Notes under the pieces: generated by a model
Database searches by the model: none
What the model was told of the DNA's origin: nothing
What the model saw: only the letters and a program-made list of their open reading frames with translations
Shown here: in pieces, positions 45,501 through 55,554 of the stretch
Position numbering within the stretch: position 1 is the first letter of the stretch
How the letters are laid out: the number at the start of each line of letters is the position of its first letter
Assembly: GCA_964560355.1 (NCBI GenBank)
Contig: CAZLLI010000003.1
Location: forward strand, 1-64,000
Direction of reading: 5' to 3'
Length of the DNA stretch: 64,000 bases
From: JAKEHA01 sp964560355
GTDB taxonomy: Bacteria; Krumholzibacteriota; Krumholzibacteriia; WVZY01; JAKEHA01
Translations under genes and position numbers: made by a program

Positions 45501-46768
45501 CCCTGCTTGGCCCGCAGCGTCTCGCGGTTGCGCCACGCGGTCTCGATCTCGGCGAGCGGAATCCCGTACACCTTGTTGGTGGCGAGCGCGACGGCATCGT
45601 ACGAGTTCATGCCGTTGATGGCCGCGTAGTAGTCCATCAGCTTCTGGGTCCCGAAGCGGTCGACCAGGAAGCCGATGAACGACGCCGCGCACGGCATCGA
45701 GATTTGGGGCTCGAGCGACATGAACAAGTTGTAGTCGAGCAGGTTGCGAAGCGGCGGAAACGCGTTCGCCTTGATCAGCTTGCGCATGGCGTCTTCCACC
45801 GGCACGCCGTCGATGTCGTCTTGCAGCCAGAACACGGTGCCCTCGGCGAGCGCGCGCGGCGGCCGCCCGATGGGGTCGGTCATGAAGTGGATGATCTCGT
45901 GGTTGTCGTTGGCGTTGATCGAGTGGAACTCGCGGTCGTCCCAGCTCACGTACTGGTAGCCCTTCAAGCTCAGCATCTTCTTGATGGTGGTGGTGTCGGG
46001 ATAGAAATAGTAGTTCACCACGACGTCGCTGGTGATGCCGAGCTTCTTCGCGAAATAGTCGAACAGCTGCTGCTGCGAGGCCTGCGAACCCTCCGGCATG
46101 GGATGGCCGGGCAGCCAGTGGAACACGAAGTTCTTGGTGGTGGCGGTATCCCAATCGACCGGCTCCGGAACTTCGAGCGAGACGTGGTCGAACCACGCCT
46201 GCCCCGTCATGCCGAGCACGCACGAAACTTTGACGAAGCGCGTGCCGCGCGGGAGGCGGAAGGTGACGTTCTCTTCGCCCCACAGGCGCGACCCCACCAC
46301 CGGGCGCGTGCGCTTGTCGGACACGCGCATTTCCTGGAAGCGGTGGTGATCCTGGTCGAAGAACGTCAATAGGAAGTTGCAGTGCGCGAACTGGTCGGGC
46401 GTCGACATGTCGACGTTGTCGGCCTGGATCCACCCGCGCAGGCGCACGTGGGTGGCGTCCTTGACCTCGATTTCTTGTGACAGACGGAAGAAGCGCTTGG
46501 TGTTGGGGTCGGCTTGGAAAAACCACGAGCGCTCGCCGTCTTCCTTCACTTGCTCGTCGACGCCGTAGCGCGCGGCGAAGGCGTCTTCGGGGCCGCGGAA
46601 GTTCTCGATCGACCAGCCGCGCGGAACGCCGTCGCGACCCATTTCTTCGAACGACCCGTTGACGAGCAGGTTGGTGTCGTAGCGGGCTTTCTTTTCTCCG
46701 CACGACGACAGCATCGACGCCGTCGCCAGCACCACCACCGCCGCGAATCCGAAACCGCGCACCCTCAT
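45497..46768 (-). CDS. Lipoprotein with jelly-roll domain and putative zinc metallopeptidase domain
   Basis: 423 residues, start at the ATG 46768 with GAGGAG before it (an ATG at 46780 overlaps the upstream stop). Lipobox SMLSSC at about residues 18-23. Residues about 30-220 resemble a carbohydrate-binding beta-sandwich (NLLVNGSFEEMGRDGVPRGW). The C-terminal half contains NHEIIHFMTDPIGRPPRALA followed by EG, an HExxH with a downstream Glu as in gluzincins. Targeted to the inner face of the outer membrane or surface. Substrate unknown. Co-oriented with the next secreted protein. Confidence 0.75.
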   Translation of the reverse strand: MRVRGFGFAAVVVLATASMLSSCGEKKARYDTNLLVNGSFEEMGRDGVPRGWSIENFRGPEDAFAARYGVDEQVKEDGERSWFFQADPNTKRFFRLSQEIEVKDATHVRLRGWIQADNVDMSTPDQFAHCNFLLTFFDQDHHRFQEMRVSDKRTRPVVGSRLWGEENVTFRLPRGTRFVKVSCVLGMTGQAWFDHVSLEVPEPVDWDTATTKNFVFHWLPGHPMPEGSQASQQQLFDYFAKKLGITSDVVVNYYFYPDTTTIKKMLSLKGYQYVSWDDREFHSINANDNHEIIHFMTDPIGRPPRALAEGTVFWLQDDIDGVPVEDAMRKLIKANAFPPLRNLLDYNLFMSLEPQISMPCAASFIGFLVDRFGTQKLMDYYAAINGMNSYDAVALATNKVYGIPLAEIETAWRNRETLRAKQG

Positions 46769-46776
46769 GCGTCTCC

Positions 46777-47535
46777 TCATTTCTTCGCCGTCTCCTCCGA
46801 CCACTCGTCGAGCCGGTACTCCATGAGATTCTGTTCCACTTTGACGATGCGCTTCTTGGCGTCGACATAGAGCGTCGCCGGACCCAAGCGCTCGCGCTCC
46901 GCCTTGTACACCGTCACCTTGGTCTTCTTGCCCAGCACCGGGATGGTGGTTTCGCCGGCGACGTACATTTCGCCCGTGTCGATCGCGCCCGACGACGGGT
47001 CGAGCCACTGGATGCGCTGGCGCCCGTCGTTCTTGGGGTCCATCCAAAATAGAATCTGGTACCACGGATACACCATGCCGACTTCCTGGATGGCGACGCC
47101 GGCGGGCACCACGACGCGCCGCACGTCCTTGGAACCGCGCAGCTCGCTCCCCAGCACCGCCACGTTGGCGTACATGTCGGCGGTGATGGTGTGCTCGATG
47201 ACGTCGTCCGACTGGGTGATGGTCTTCTCGGCGCGGTACGAGCGCGGGAAGTACGACTCCTCTTCGAGCACCAGCGCGCTCTTGACCGTCATGGTGACGG
47301 CGGGGTTGATGACCTGGTTCTCCGCCTCGAAGCGAATCGTATTGTCGTCGAAGGTGCGGCGCGTCGTCGACTCGTGCCCGACGTCCTGGCCTTCCTGCAC
47401 CATGGTGTATTTCGCGCGCGCGGTGGCGATCACCTTCGCTTCTTTGCTCGCGTGCATGGGCGGCGCGGCGAACGCCGGCGCCGCCGCGAGCAGGAGGACG
47501 GCCGCGTACGCGCTACGAGAGGTGTTCGGCGACAT
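46777..47535 (-). CDS. Secreted protein of unknown function
   Basis: 252 residues. Signal peptide ending at APAFA. The rest is predicted to be beta-rich: repeated TxxVYxA and EExSYFPRSYRAEKTI strands, then KVTVYKAERERLG and VDAKKRIVKVEQN at the end. The pattern recalls DUF3108-like or LolA-like shells but I cannot assign it. It overlaps alaX by 23 bases and precedes the metallopeptidase lipoprotein, so the two may act together in the envelope. Confidence 0.7.
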   Translation of the reverse strand: MSPNTSRSAYAAVLLLAAAPAFAAPPMHASKEAKVIATARAKYTMVQEGQDVGHESTTRRTFDDNTIRFEAENQVINPAVTMTVKSALVLEEESYFPRSYRAEKTITQSDDVIEHTITADMYANVAVLGSELRGSKDVRRVVVPAGVAIQEVGMVYPWYQILFWMDPKNDGRQRIQWLDPSSGAIDTGEMYVAGETTIPVLGKKTKVTVYKAERERLGPATLYVDAKKRIVKVEQNLMEYRLDEWSEETAKK

Positions 47536-48709
47536 AGGTTTGCATCCTGGCCAACAATTCGTCGACGCGCGCGCCGTTCTCGAGCTTGAGTTGCGCGAAG
47601 CCGCCCTTGCCGCCGCCCGATCCCCCCAGCTCGCGCGCCAGCGCGGACGCGGTGGTGGCGAGGTCGAGGGTGACGTCCTTCGCGGTCGCGCACACCACGG
47701 TCCCGTCGTCGGCGCCCAAGAGCGCGATCGTCCCCGGCTCCGACTGCAGTTCGGTCGCGAGCGCGCGCACCAGCGCGGCGTCGGCGTCGCGGTGCACGAC
47801 GATGCGGCGCGACCCGACCGCGGTCGCGCGGGCGAGGATCGACGCCTTGTGCGCCTCCGCGAGCCGCTGCACCAGCTGCTTGGCGCGCTTCGCGGAGGCT
47901 TGCGACTCTTCGCTCAATCGTTCCACCTTGTGCAACAAATCTCCCGACGACGTGGTCAGTCGATTTGCGAGCGTTTGCACGATGCCGTGCTTCTCGCGAT
48001 AGTCGTCGAGCGCGCGACTCCCCACCTTGAAATGGACGCGGTGGAAGTTTTTCACGCGTTCCGCGCGCAGCACCTTCACCAGCGCGAGCTCGCCGGTGGT
48101 GCGCACGTGGGTGCCGCAGCACGGGATGGAGTCGAAATCACTCACCGAGACGATGCGCGCGATGGTGACGCCTTCCGGCACCTTGCGACGCAGCTCGGCC
48201 TGGTCCAATTCCGCGACCGGGACCAGCCGCACCGCGATGGGCCGGTTCTCCGCGATCACGCGGTTGGCGAGGTCTTCGGCGCGGCGCGCGGCCGCGTCGT
48301 CGAAGCCGGAGCCGTCGAGGTCGATGGTGCAGGTGTCGTCGCCCATGTGGAACGACACCGTCGGCAGCCCCGCCGTCTCGATGAACGCGCGCGACAGTAC
48401 GTGCTGTCCGGTGTGCTGCTGCATGTGGTCGAAGCGCAGCGGCCAGTCGATCGCGCCCGCCACCTTGCCGCTTTTCGCGATGTCGCCCGTCACCGTGTGC
48501 ACGACCGACTCGTCGTCGCCCTCGGCGACGTTGGTGACGCGCGCCGCGCCCAGCGTGCCGCCGTCGCACAGCTGTCCCCCCGACTCGGGATAGAACAGCG
48601 TGCGGTCGAGCACGACTTCGTGCGCGCCGGAATCGAGCGCGCGCGACGCGACCACCGTGGCCTCGAACGCCGTCTGGTAGGGCTCCTCGAGATACAGCTT
48701 CTGCGTCAT
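47513..48709 (-). CDS. Alanyl-tRNA editing protein AlaX-L
   Basis: Free-standing deacylase that removes Ser or Gly from mischarged tRNA-Ala. 398 residues, the long type: editing core with zinc motifs HTGQH and CCGTHVRTTGE, then a DHHA1-like C-terminal domain after a coiled-coil linker (about 240-290), ending in GGGKGGFAQ. N-terminal FYPESGGQLCDGG is typical. It lacks an aminoacylation domain, so it is not AlaRS. Confidence 0.92.
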   Translation of the reverse strand: MTQKLYLEEPYQTAFEATVVASRALDSGAHEVVLDRTLFYPESGGQLCDGGTLGAARVTNVAEGDDESVVHTVTGDIAKSGKVAGAIDWPLRFDHMQQHTGQHVLSRAFIETAGLPTVSFHMGDDTCTIDLDGSGFDDAAARRAEDLANRVIAENRPIAVRLVPVAELDQAELRRKVPEGVTIARIVSVSDFDSIPCCGTHVRTTGELALVKVLRAERVKNFHRVHFKVGSRALDDYREKHGIVQTLANRLTTSSGDLLHKVERLSEESQASAKRAKQLVQRLAEAHKASILARATAVGSRRIVVHRDADAALVRALATELQSEPGTIALLGADDGTVVCATAKDVTLDLATTASALARELGGSGGGKGGFAQLKLENGARVDELLARMQTYVAEHLS

Positions 48710-48758
48710 GACACGGTGTGCGAACGGATGCGGCGGAGCGATCGGTCGGGGCGTCGCG

Positions 48759-49124
48759 TCAGGCGGCGAACGACCGGCGAATCACGCGATTCTCGTCGTC
48801 GAGCTGGACGATCTTGGGGGCGTGCGTGCGCGCCTCCGCCTCCGTGTAGGTGGCGAAGGAAAAGATGATCACGCGGTCGCCGATGTGACCCAAGCGCGCG
48901 GTGGCGCCGTTCAATTCGATGCGGCCCGAGCGCGCGGGCGCCGGGATCGCGTAGGTCTCGAAGCGATCGCCGGTGTTCATGTTGGCGACGAGCACTTTCT
49001 CCCACCGCGTGAGCCCGACTTCTTCCATGAGGGCGGAGTCGATGACGATGCTGCCCTCGTAGTGCATGTCGATGCCGGTGACGGTGGCCTGGTGGATCTT
49101 CGATTTCAGGAGTAGGAGTTCCAT
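48759..49124 (-). CDS. panD: Aspartate 1-decarboxylase precursor
   Basis: Makes beta-alanine for pantothenate and CoA. 121 residues. The self-cleavage site YEGSIVID puts the Gly24-Ser25 bond in the canonical place, generating the pyruvoyl group. ILNGATARLGHIGDRVIIFS-like region is present (ELNGATARLGHIGDRVIIF). The start codon is eight bases from its -10, so translation is probably from a leaderless mRNA. Confidence 0.95.
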   Translation of the reverse strand: MELLLLKSKIHQATVTGIDMHYEGSIVIDSALMEEVGLTRWEKVLVANMNTGDRFETYAIPAPARSGRIELNGATARLGHIGDRVIIFSFATYTEAEARTHAPKIVQLDDENRVIRRSFAA

Positions 49125-49132
49125 CGCGGTCT

Positions 49133-49161
49133 ATCATAACCCGCGCCGGGGCCCGGCACAA
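49133..49161 (-). promoter_or_regulatory. Sigma-70 promoter of panD, leaderless layout
   Basis: Minus strand TTGTGC (49156-49161), 17-base spacer, TATGAT (49133-49138). Eight bases separate the -10 from the panD ATG, with no ribosome-binding site between. Confidence 0.6.
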
Positions 49162-49209
49162 GGGAGCGCTGCCGCCGCGCGAGGAACCGCGCGCAAGCGC
49201 CGCCCTCGC

Positions 49210-50757
49210 CTATTCCATCGCGCGCCGCGCGAGCCAGAATGCAACCCCGAGCAGCGCGAGCGACCCCACCACGAGCGGCGTGTCGCCGTGGCGCGCATAG
49301 AAGGTTTGCCCCGATAGCAGCGCGACGTCGGCCATCAGGATTCCTTCCTTATAGAGGTCGAGCGACTGCACGACTTCCCCGGTCGGCGCCACCACCATCG
49401 ACACGCCGCTGTTGGCGCTGCGCACCAGCCAGCGCCGAAACTCGACCGCGCGCGCGATCGCCATCTGCGCGTGCTGGTAGGGACCGGGCGTGTCGCCGAA
49501 CCAACCGTCGTTGGTGACGTTGACGAACAGCTGCGAGCCTTCGCGCACGCCGTCGCGGCACAAGTCGGGGAAGACCGATTCGAAGCAGATGAGCGGCGTG
49601 AAGCGAACGCCGTCGGCGGAGAGTGGCGCGCGCTTCGGACCCGGCTGGAAGTTGGCCTGGCCGAAGTCGATCTTGCGAATCCACCGGTAGCGCGACCCCA
49701 GCGGGAGCGCCTCGCCGAACGGAAGCAGGTGGCGCTTGTCGTACTTGTCGATCGACCCGTCGATGCGAAACAGCCCCGACGAGTTGTAAATGTTGATGTC
49801 CTTGTGCGGCCCGTCGAAGCGGTGGTCGAGAAATCCGATGAAGTACGGCACCCCGAGCGTGCGCGCGAGCTCGACCAGACGCGTGCGATAGATGGGGCCG
49901 TTCTCGATGAACACCGGCGCCGCCGTCTCCGGGAAGACGACGAGCTGCGCGCCGCGGTCGCGCGCCTGCACCGCTTGCTTCTCGATCAAGACGAAGGTGG
50001 AGTCCTTGAACTCGGGCTGCCACTTCACCGCGAGGTCGACGTTGGGCTGCGCGAGCGCGACCCGCAGCCTGGGCGCGCCCGCTTCGTTTTCGCGGTCGAT
50101 GCGCGCGCCGCCGTACAGCCACATCGCGCCCGCCACCAGCCCCGCGCACAATCCGCACCACGCCTTCGCGCGCGGTCCGCGCGCGACGACGCTCCCCGCC
50201 GCGAGCGCGTTCACGAACACGATCGCGAACGACAAGCCGAACACGCCCCAAACGTCGGCGCTCTGCAGGAGCGCGGGCTGGTGCGAGAGCGAGTAGCCCA
50301 TGAGCCCCCACGGAAACGCCAGCTCGCCGCGACAACGCGCGACCTCGAACAGCGCCCACGTCGCGGGCGCGGCGAGTAGGAACGGGAGCAGGCGCCAGCG
50401 CGTGAGCGCGGCCAGCACGAGCAAGTGGAACGCGGGATACAGCGACAGGTACAGCACCAGCGCGATGAGCGCGGGCGTCATCAGCCACGGGATGGTGACG
50501 TCGGCCGACGGAACCAGCTTGACGATCCACCACAACATCGACACGAAGCACGCCGACCCCATCAGGAAGCCGGCGCGAAACGCGTCCTTGCGACCGGGCC
50601 GGTAGCGCAGCACCGCTGCGAACATGGGCGCGAGCGCGAGGAACGACACCGGCCCCAGCGACGTCACCGGGAAACACAGCGTGACCAGGAAGCCCGACGC
50701 GAGCGACGGGAGGACGAGCGGGAGCGGGGGCAAAACGCGAACGACGATCCGCTTCAA
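49210..50757 (-). CDS. lnt: Apolipoprotein N-acyltransferase
   Basis: Adds the third acyl chain to lipoproteins at the inner membrane. 515 residues; a TTG start at 50757 is the only one consistent with the N-terminal helix. About six N-terminal membrane helices, then a nitrilase-type periplasmic domain with the triad: Glu in VVFPETAAPVF, Lys in YDKRHLLPFGEAL and Cys in LICFESVFPD. Lipoproteins at 53035, 53644 and 45497 are obvious clients. Nine bases separate it from the oxidoreductase gene. Confidence 0.95.
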   Translation of the reverse strand: MKRIVVRVLPPLPLVLPSLASGFLVTLCFPVTSLGPVSFLALAPMFAAVLRYRPGRKDAFRAGFLMGSACFVSMLWWIVKLVPSADVTIPWLMTPALIALVLYLSLYPAFHLLVLAALTRWRLLPFLLAAPATWALFEVARCRGELAFPWGLMGYSLSHQPALLQSADVWGVFGLSFAIVFVNALAAGSVVARGPRAKAWCGLCAGLVAGAMWLYGGARIDRENEAGAPRLRVALAQPNVDLAVKWQPEFKDSTFVLIEKQAVQARDRGAQLVVFPETAAPVFIENGPIYRTRLVELARTLGVPYFIGFLDHRFDGPHKDINIYNSSGLFRIDGSIDKYDKRHLLPFGEALPLGSRYRWIRKIDFGQANFQPGPKRAPLSADGVRFTPLICFESVFPDLCRDGVREGSQLFVNVTNDGWFGDTPGPYQHAQMAIARAVEFRRWLVRSANSGVSMVVAPTGEVVQSLDLYKEGILMADVALLSGQTFYARHGDTPLVVGSLALLGVAFWLARRAME

Positions 50758-50766
50758 GGGCGCAAC

Positions 50767-51780
50767 CTAGCCGAGCTCGACTTCGCGGCCGCTCGTCGCC
50801 GACTCGTACATCGCGTCGACGATGCGCATCACGCCGACCGCGTCCTTGCCCGACGCGAGCGGCGTGCGCTGCTTGCGCACGCACTGGATGAAGTGGTCGA
50901 TCTCGGCCTGGTAGCTTTCCTTGTAGAAGTTCTTCTGCTTGCCGGGCGCGGGCGTCACGTTGACGAGGACGCCCTGGATCGACTTGTGGAGCTGGAGCGG
51001 TGTCAGCACGCCGGCGCCCTTGCTGCCGTAGACTTGCAGGTACACCACGTCGCGCGGGTCGCGGAGGTTCCAATTGACCTCGAGCATCAGGCACGCGCCG
51101 CCCGCGTAGCGCACCAGCGCGCACGCGGAATCTTCGACGCCGTCCTTGCCCTTCTTGCCGAACACGCTGCACGACACGCCGGTGGTGCGTTTCAAGCCCG
51201 AGATCCACATCGCAAGGTCGACGAGCGGCGTGCCCAGGTCGAGGAGCGCGCCGCCCCCCGCCTTGCCGCGCTCGGTGAACCACGAGCGGTCCTTCCAGTC
51301 GGTCGCGCGGCGCAGCCAGCCCGCCTTCACCACGTGCACGTCGCCGAGCTCGCTCGCCGAGATGAACTTCTGCATCATCTGCGCGTCCTCGCGGAAGCGA
51401 TTGTTCATCGCCACCATGAGGATGCGCCCGTGCTCGTCGGCGGTGTCGACCATCTTCTGCGCTTCGGTCGCGTTGCGCGCGAGCGGCTTCTCGCACAAGA
51501 CGTCGCGGCCCGAGCGCAGCGCGGCGATCGCCATGGGCGCGTGCAGGTAGTTGGGCGTGCAGATGTCGATGGCGTCGACGTCCGCCTTCTTCAGCATCTC
51601 GGAGAAGTCTTCGTACCAGGTCTTGAAGCCGGCTTGCTCTTTGATGCGGCGCGCCTTGACCGGGTCTTCGTCGACCACGGCGACGAGCTCGACGTCGGGA
51701 TTCGCGCGGTAGGCGGGAATGTGGGCGACTTGGGCGACGTGTCCGGCGCCCACGATCGCGATGCGGGTTCTGTCAGCCAT
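50767..51780 (-). CDS. Gfo/Idh/MocA-family oxidoreductase
   Basis: NAD(P)-dependent dehydrogenase, 337 residues from the ATG at 51780 (an ATG three codons upstream is possible). Dinucleotide-binding IAIVGAGHVAQVAHIPAYRA, the family signature DICTPNYLHAPMA and CEKPLARN with catalytic Lys. The substrate class is sugars or inositols; identity cannot be seen. It sits between a sigma-54 activator and lnt. Confidence 0.9.
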   Translation of the reverse strand: MADRTRIAIVGAGHVAQVAHIPAYRANPDVELVAVVDEDPVKARRIKEQAGFKTWYEDFSEMLKKADVDAIDICTPNYLHAPMAIAALRSGRDVLCEKPLARNATEAQKMVDTADEHGRILMVAMNNRFREDAQMMQKFISASELGDVHVVKAGWLRRATDWKDRSWFTERGKAGGGALLDLGTPLVDLAMWISGLKRTTGVSCSVFGKKGKDGVEDSACALVRYAGGACLMLEVNWNLRDPRDVVYLQVYGSKGAGVLTPLQLHKSIQGVLVNVTPAPGKQKNFYKESYQAEIDHFIQCVRKQRTPLASGKDAVGVMRIVDAMYESATSGREVELG

Positions 51781-51813
51781 CGCGGGCATGGTAGCGCAGG
51801 ACGCGCGGAGTTG

Positions 51814-52821
<1,008 letters not shown>

Positions 52822-52823
52822 CG

Positions 52824-52838
52824 GCAAGCGCGGTGCCA
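52824..52838 (-). promoter_or_regulatory. Sigma-54-type promoter overlapping the start of the 51814 activator
   Basis: Minus strand TGGCACC-GCGC-TTGC, GG-N10-GC spacing. Transcription would start near 52812, just upstream of the in-frame GTG at 52809, so if real the protein begins at that GTG. A chance match in this GC-rich sequence is possible. Confidence 0.35.
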
Positions 52839-53006
52839 CGGATCGCGTCGCGACGCCAACTTCTCACACGCGACCGACTTCGCGCGACGAACGCGCGCTC
52901 GCGCGCGCACAACGTCGTCGCGGGTGCTGCGCACGCGCGCGACGCGCGGCGCGTGGCTAGCGCGCGACCGCGTCGATGCTTGCGTGAGTGGTACGGGAGA
53001 AGAAGG

Positions 53007-53026
53007 GCTGTCGGCGATTCGACAGC
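53007..53026 (-). terminator. Hairpin terminator after the 53035 lipoprotein gene
   Basis: GCTGTCG-(6)-CGACAGC, 7-bp stem beginning nine bases after the stop; the minus strand continues CCCTTCTTCTCC. It separates the lipoprotein pair from the sigma-54 activator. Confidence 0.5.
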
Positions 53027-53034
53027 GCGTCGCG

Positions 53035-53643
53035 TCAACGGTGCGGGGCTTCGTCGACCACGCCGTAGCCGGTCGCCGTCAACGGCGTGGACTTCGGCGG
53101 GCGCGTGGGCGAATCGGTGTCGAAGGGCTCGCCCACGAACCACACGCGCGCACCGGCATAGTCGGTGAGCACACCCGCGAGCTGGCCGCGAATCCAGTAG
53201 CGCTTGCCGTCGTCGGTGGTGACGACGCACTCGCCGCCTTCGAGCGACACCACGCCCACCATCGGCACTTTGCCGTCGGCCATGGGGAGGAGCTCGTAGC
53301 GAACCACGGAGAGGCGCGGGAGATTGCGGTCGACGAAGGGGAGCACGTCGCCCTCGACCGCGCAGCGCATGCTCGCGAGCGCGCGCAGTTGCGACAAGAG
53401 CGCGGGCGACTTGGCGTCGAGCGCCACCGTTTCGGTGCTGTCGATCTCGAGCACGGGGGTGGTGATGGGCGTGCTGCCGCGCAGCGACAGCGTTCCTTCG
53501 ACGCGCACGCGCTTGCCCGCGTCGACGCCTTCCAGCGTGTCGACCGCGCGCGCGCGCTTCCCCCCGCACCCCGGCGTGGCGGCCAGCGCGATCATCGCGA
53601 ACGCGCTCGCGGCCACGCCGGCGGTGCGCACGCCCGCGCGCAT
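53035..53643 (-). CDS. Putative lipoprotein of unknown function
   Basis: 202 residues. Lipobox AATPGC at about residues 21-26. The remainder looks like two OB-like beta domains (DAGKRVRVEGTLSL, KVPMVGVVSLEGGECVV and KRYWIRGQLAGVL). No family recognised. It abuts the M30-like peptidase gene with no intergenic base, so the two proteins are expressed together and may share a surface location. Confidence 0.7.
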   Translation of the reverse strand: MRAGVRTAGVAASAFAMIALAATPGCGGKRARAVDTLEGVDAGKRVRVEGTLSLRGSTPITTPVLEIDSTETVALDAKSPALLSQLRALASMRCAVEGDVLPFVDRNLPRLSVVRYELLPMADGKVPMVGVVSLEGGECVVTTDDGKRYWIRGQLAGVLTDYAGARVWFVGEPFDTDSPTRPPKSTPLTATGYGVVDEAPHR

Positions 53644-55434
53644 CTACTGCACCCGCATGATCGCGTTGCGAATGCGCCCGCCGGTCGGCGCGATCTCGAA
53701 GAACGTGAGCCGCGTGTCCTGGCCGAGCACCCCGTCGTAGCGGAGCAGGTCGCCCGAGGAGCGGCGCACGTTGCCGGCGGCGTCGGCTCCGATGAGTTGG
53801 AGCGGCGCCGCCACGGTGCCGTAGTCGGCCAGGTTGATCGACGTGTAGTTGAAGCGCGGGTCGGCGGTGATGCCCTTCCCGCTCACGTACAACGCGGCCA
53901 GGAATTCGGGCAGCAAGTCGTAGAAGTTGCGGCCGGTGACGTTCTGGACGCACGCGCGCCCGGTGCAACGGCTTTGCACGATCTCCTTCAAGATGTCGGT
54001 GCCGTAGCGATCCGCCATCAAGCGCAAGAACAGATAGATGCCGCCGCGCTGGTCGAGCGGTGCAAACTGGTCTTCGAGCGAAACGCCGCCGGGATCCTGC
54101 ATGTAGATGTCGGCGCGATCGATATTGGCGTCGTGGCGATCGTTCAAGTCTTCCGCCATGTGCGCCATGCCTTCTTCGAGCCAGGTTTCTTGCGTCACGC
54201 CGCCCTCGTTGAAGATGCGGTGCGAGAAGCTGATCATGTGCTCGTGCTCGTGCGCAATGGTGCCGATGTTCTCGTCGGCGGTGAACGCGACCGGGAACGG
54301 ATTGCCCCAGATGGCGGTCGGGTCGGAGGCGAGCACGTAGAAGATCTCGGCGTGGTTGGTCGTCCCCGACGGCACTTGTCCGGCGGCGTACAGGTCGATC
54401 GACAGGAAGAACCCCGCGATGAAGCCCCCGCTCCCCGGCGGCGTCATGCGATTGACGACCGGCGTGATGAGAATGATCACCTTGCCGTTGCCGTCGACGT
54501 CGGAGTAGCCGCCGAAGTAGTTCACGTTGGTGGCTTCGATCTGATTGTCGAAGGCCTGGCCGAATTGCACGAAATGGATCTGATCGAAATTGTTGGCCGG
54601 GTTCGCGAGCGTGTCGACGTCGGCGTAGACCAGGCACTTGGTGCCGGTGTAACGCAGGTCGGCGGTGACGCGCGTGAAGTTGGCAGGATTGGTGACGCTC
54701 CCGCTCGGCGTGTTGAGCACATAGAATTGACGGTACGGCGGCGCCTGCGCCTCCGCGCTCGCCTGGATCGGAGTCTTCTCGACCTTGGGCGCGCCGTAGC
54801 GTTCCACCAACCCGCGCGCTTGTTCCCAGCGGTTCGCGTCGAACGTCTCCGCGATTCCCATGTACGACGCCCGCGCCGCGCGCCGCGTGGGGCCGCGGTC
54901 GGCCGACGCGGCCACGATGGTGTTGGCCGACGTGATCTCGTACGAGTAGTCGGTCGAGAACTGGGCGTTGGGATTGGTCCCGTGCGGGATCACGAGGTAT
55001 TGCGCGATCGCGGTCGGAATTGGGAGCGAGAGCTCGTTCGCCGCGCCGGTGGCTCCATACACGAAGAAGTCGCCGATGCCGCGCGTCACCGTCACGTCGG
55101 GGCCGGTGCCGGTGCCGCCCGCGTTAGTGACCGTCATGGCGCCGTCGGTCGCGTCTTGATCGACGACGACTTCGAGCGTGGTGGTGTTGCCCGCGAACGG
55201 CGTCGACACACCCAGCGGGTTCTTGAACCGAACTTGGTTGGTGTTTGCGGGCGTCGTGAAGTTGCGCCCGCTGATGATGAGCGTGTCACCCGGCGCGACC
55301 GTGGTCGCGCTCAACCCCGTGACGACGGGCGGGTCGGGCTGGGGCTCGGTGGTGCCGCCGTCGTCGCTGCTGCACGCGACGGCAAATAGGAATCCCGCGG
55401 CGAGCACGAGGCTCGCAAGCTCACGCAATTTCAT
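53644..55434 (-). CDS. Lipoprotein metallopeptidase, M30/hyicolysin-like, with IPT/TIG domain
   Basis: 596 residues from the ATG at 55434. Lipobox FAVACSSD, then a Pro-rich linker and an IPT/TIG immunoglobulin-like domain (VVTGLSATTVAPGDTLIISG). The peptidase region contains IAHEHEHMISFSHRIFNEGG and TWLEEGMAHMAEDL, an HExxH zinc site (HEHEH) with a downstream Glu, as in hyicolysin. Probably outer-membrane-anchored and facing outward. Expression is divergent from the 55629 sigma-54 activator. Confidence 0.85.
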   Translation of the reverse strand: MKLRELASLVLAAGFLFAVACSSDDGGTTEPQPDPPVVTGLSATTVAPGDTLIISGRNFTTPANTNQVRFKNPLGVSTPFAGNTTTLEVVVDQDATDGAMTVTNAGGTGTGPDVTVTRGIGDFFVYGATGAANELSLPIPTAIAQYLVIPHGTNPNAQFSTDYSYEITSANTIVAASADRGPTRRAARASYMGIAETFDANRWEQARGLVERYGAPKVEKTPIQASAEAQAPPYRQFYVLNTPSGSVTNPANFTRVTADLRYTGTKCLVYADVDTLANPANNFDQIHFVQFGQAFDNQIEATNVNYFGGYSDVDGNGKVIILITPVVNRMTPPGSGGFIAGFFLSIDLYAAGQVPSGTTNHAEIFYVLASDPTAIWGNPFPVAFTADENIGTIAHEHEHMISFSHRIFNEGGVTQETWLEEGMAHMAEDLNDRHDANIDRADIYMQDPGGVSLEDQFAPLDQRGGIYLFLRLMADRYGTDILKEIVQSRCTGRACVQNVTGRNFYDLLPEFLAALYVSGKGITADPRFNYTSINLADYGTVAAPLQLIGADAAGNVRRSSGDLLRYDGVLGQDTRLTFFEIAPTGGRIRNAIMRVQ

Positions 55435-55506
55435 GTTGGTCCCCGTTGGGTTGGAATGCATTCGGTAAGCCGGCGGCGCGTGCCGGAATCGCACGCCGGT
55501 TGCCTA

Positions 55507-55536
55507 ACGTTAATGCAATTCACCCCCTTACGGCAA
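55507..55536 (-). promoter_or_regulatory. Candidate sigma-70 promoter of the M30-like peptidase gene
   Basis: Minus strand TTGCCG (55531-55536), 18-base spacer, TAACGT (55507-55512), about 70 bases before the ATG. The boxes are moderate. Confidence 0.35.
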
Positions 55537-55554
55537 GCCCGAACCCGGGCCGGC

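Noticed and set aside
52840..53000. Very CGCG-rich stretch upstream of the 51814 activator that could suggest a gene or repeat
   Set aside because: No frame shows family resemblance; the dinucleotide bias explains the many short palindromes. Only the hairpin at 53007-53026 is retained.
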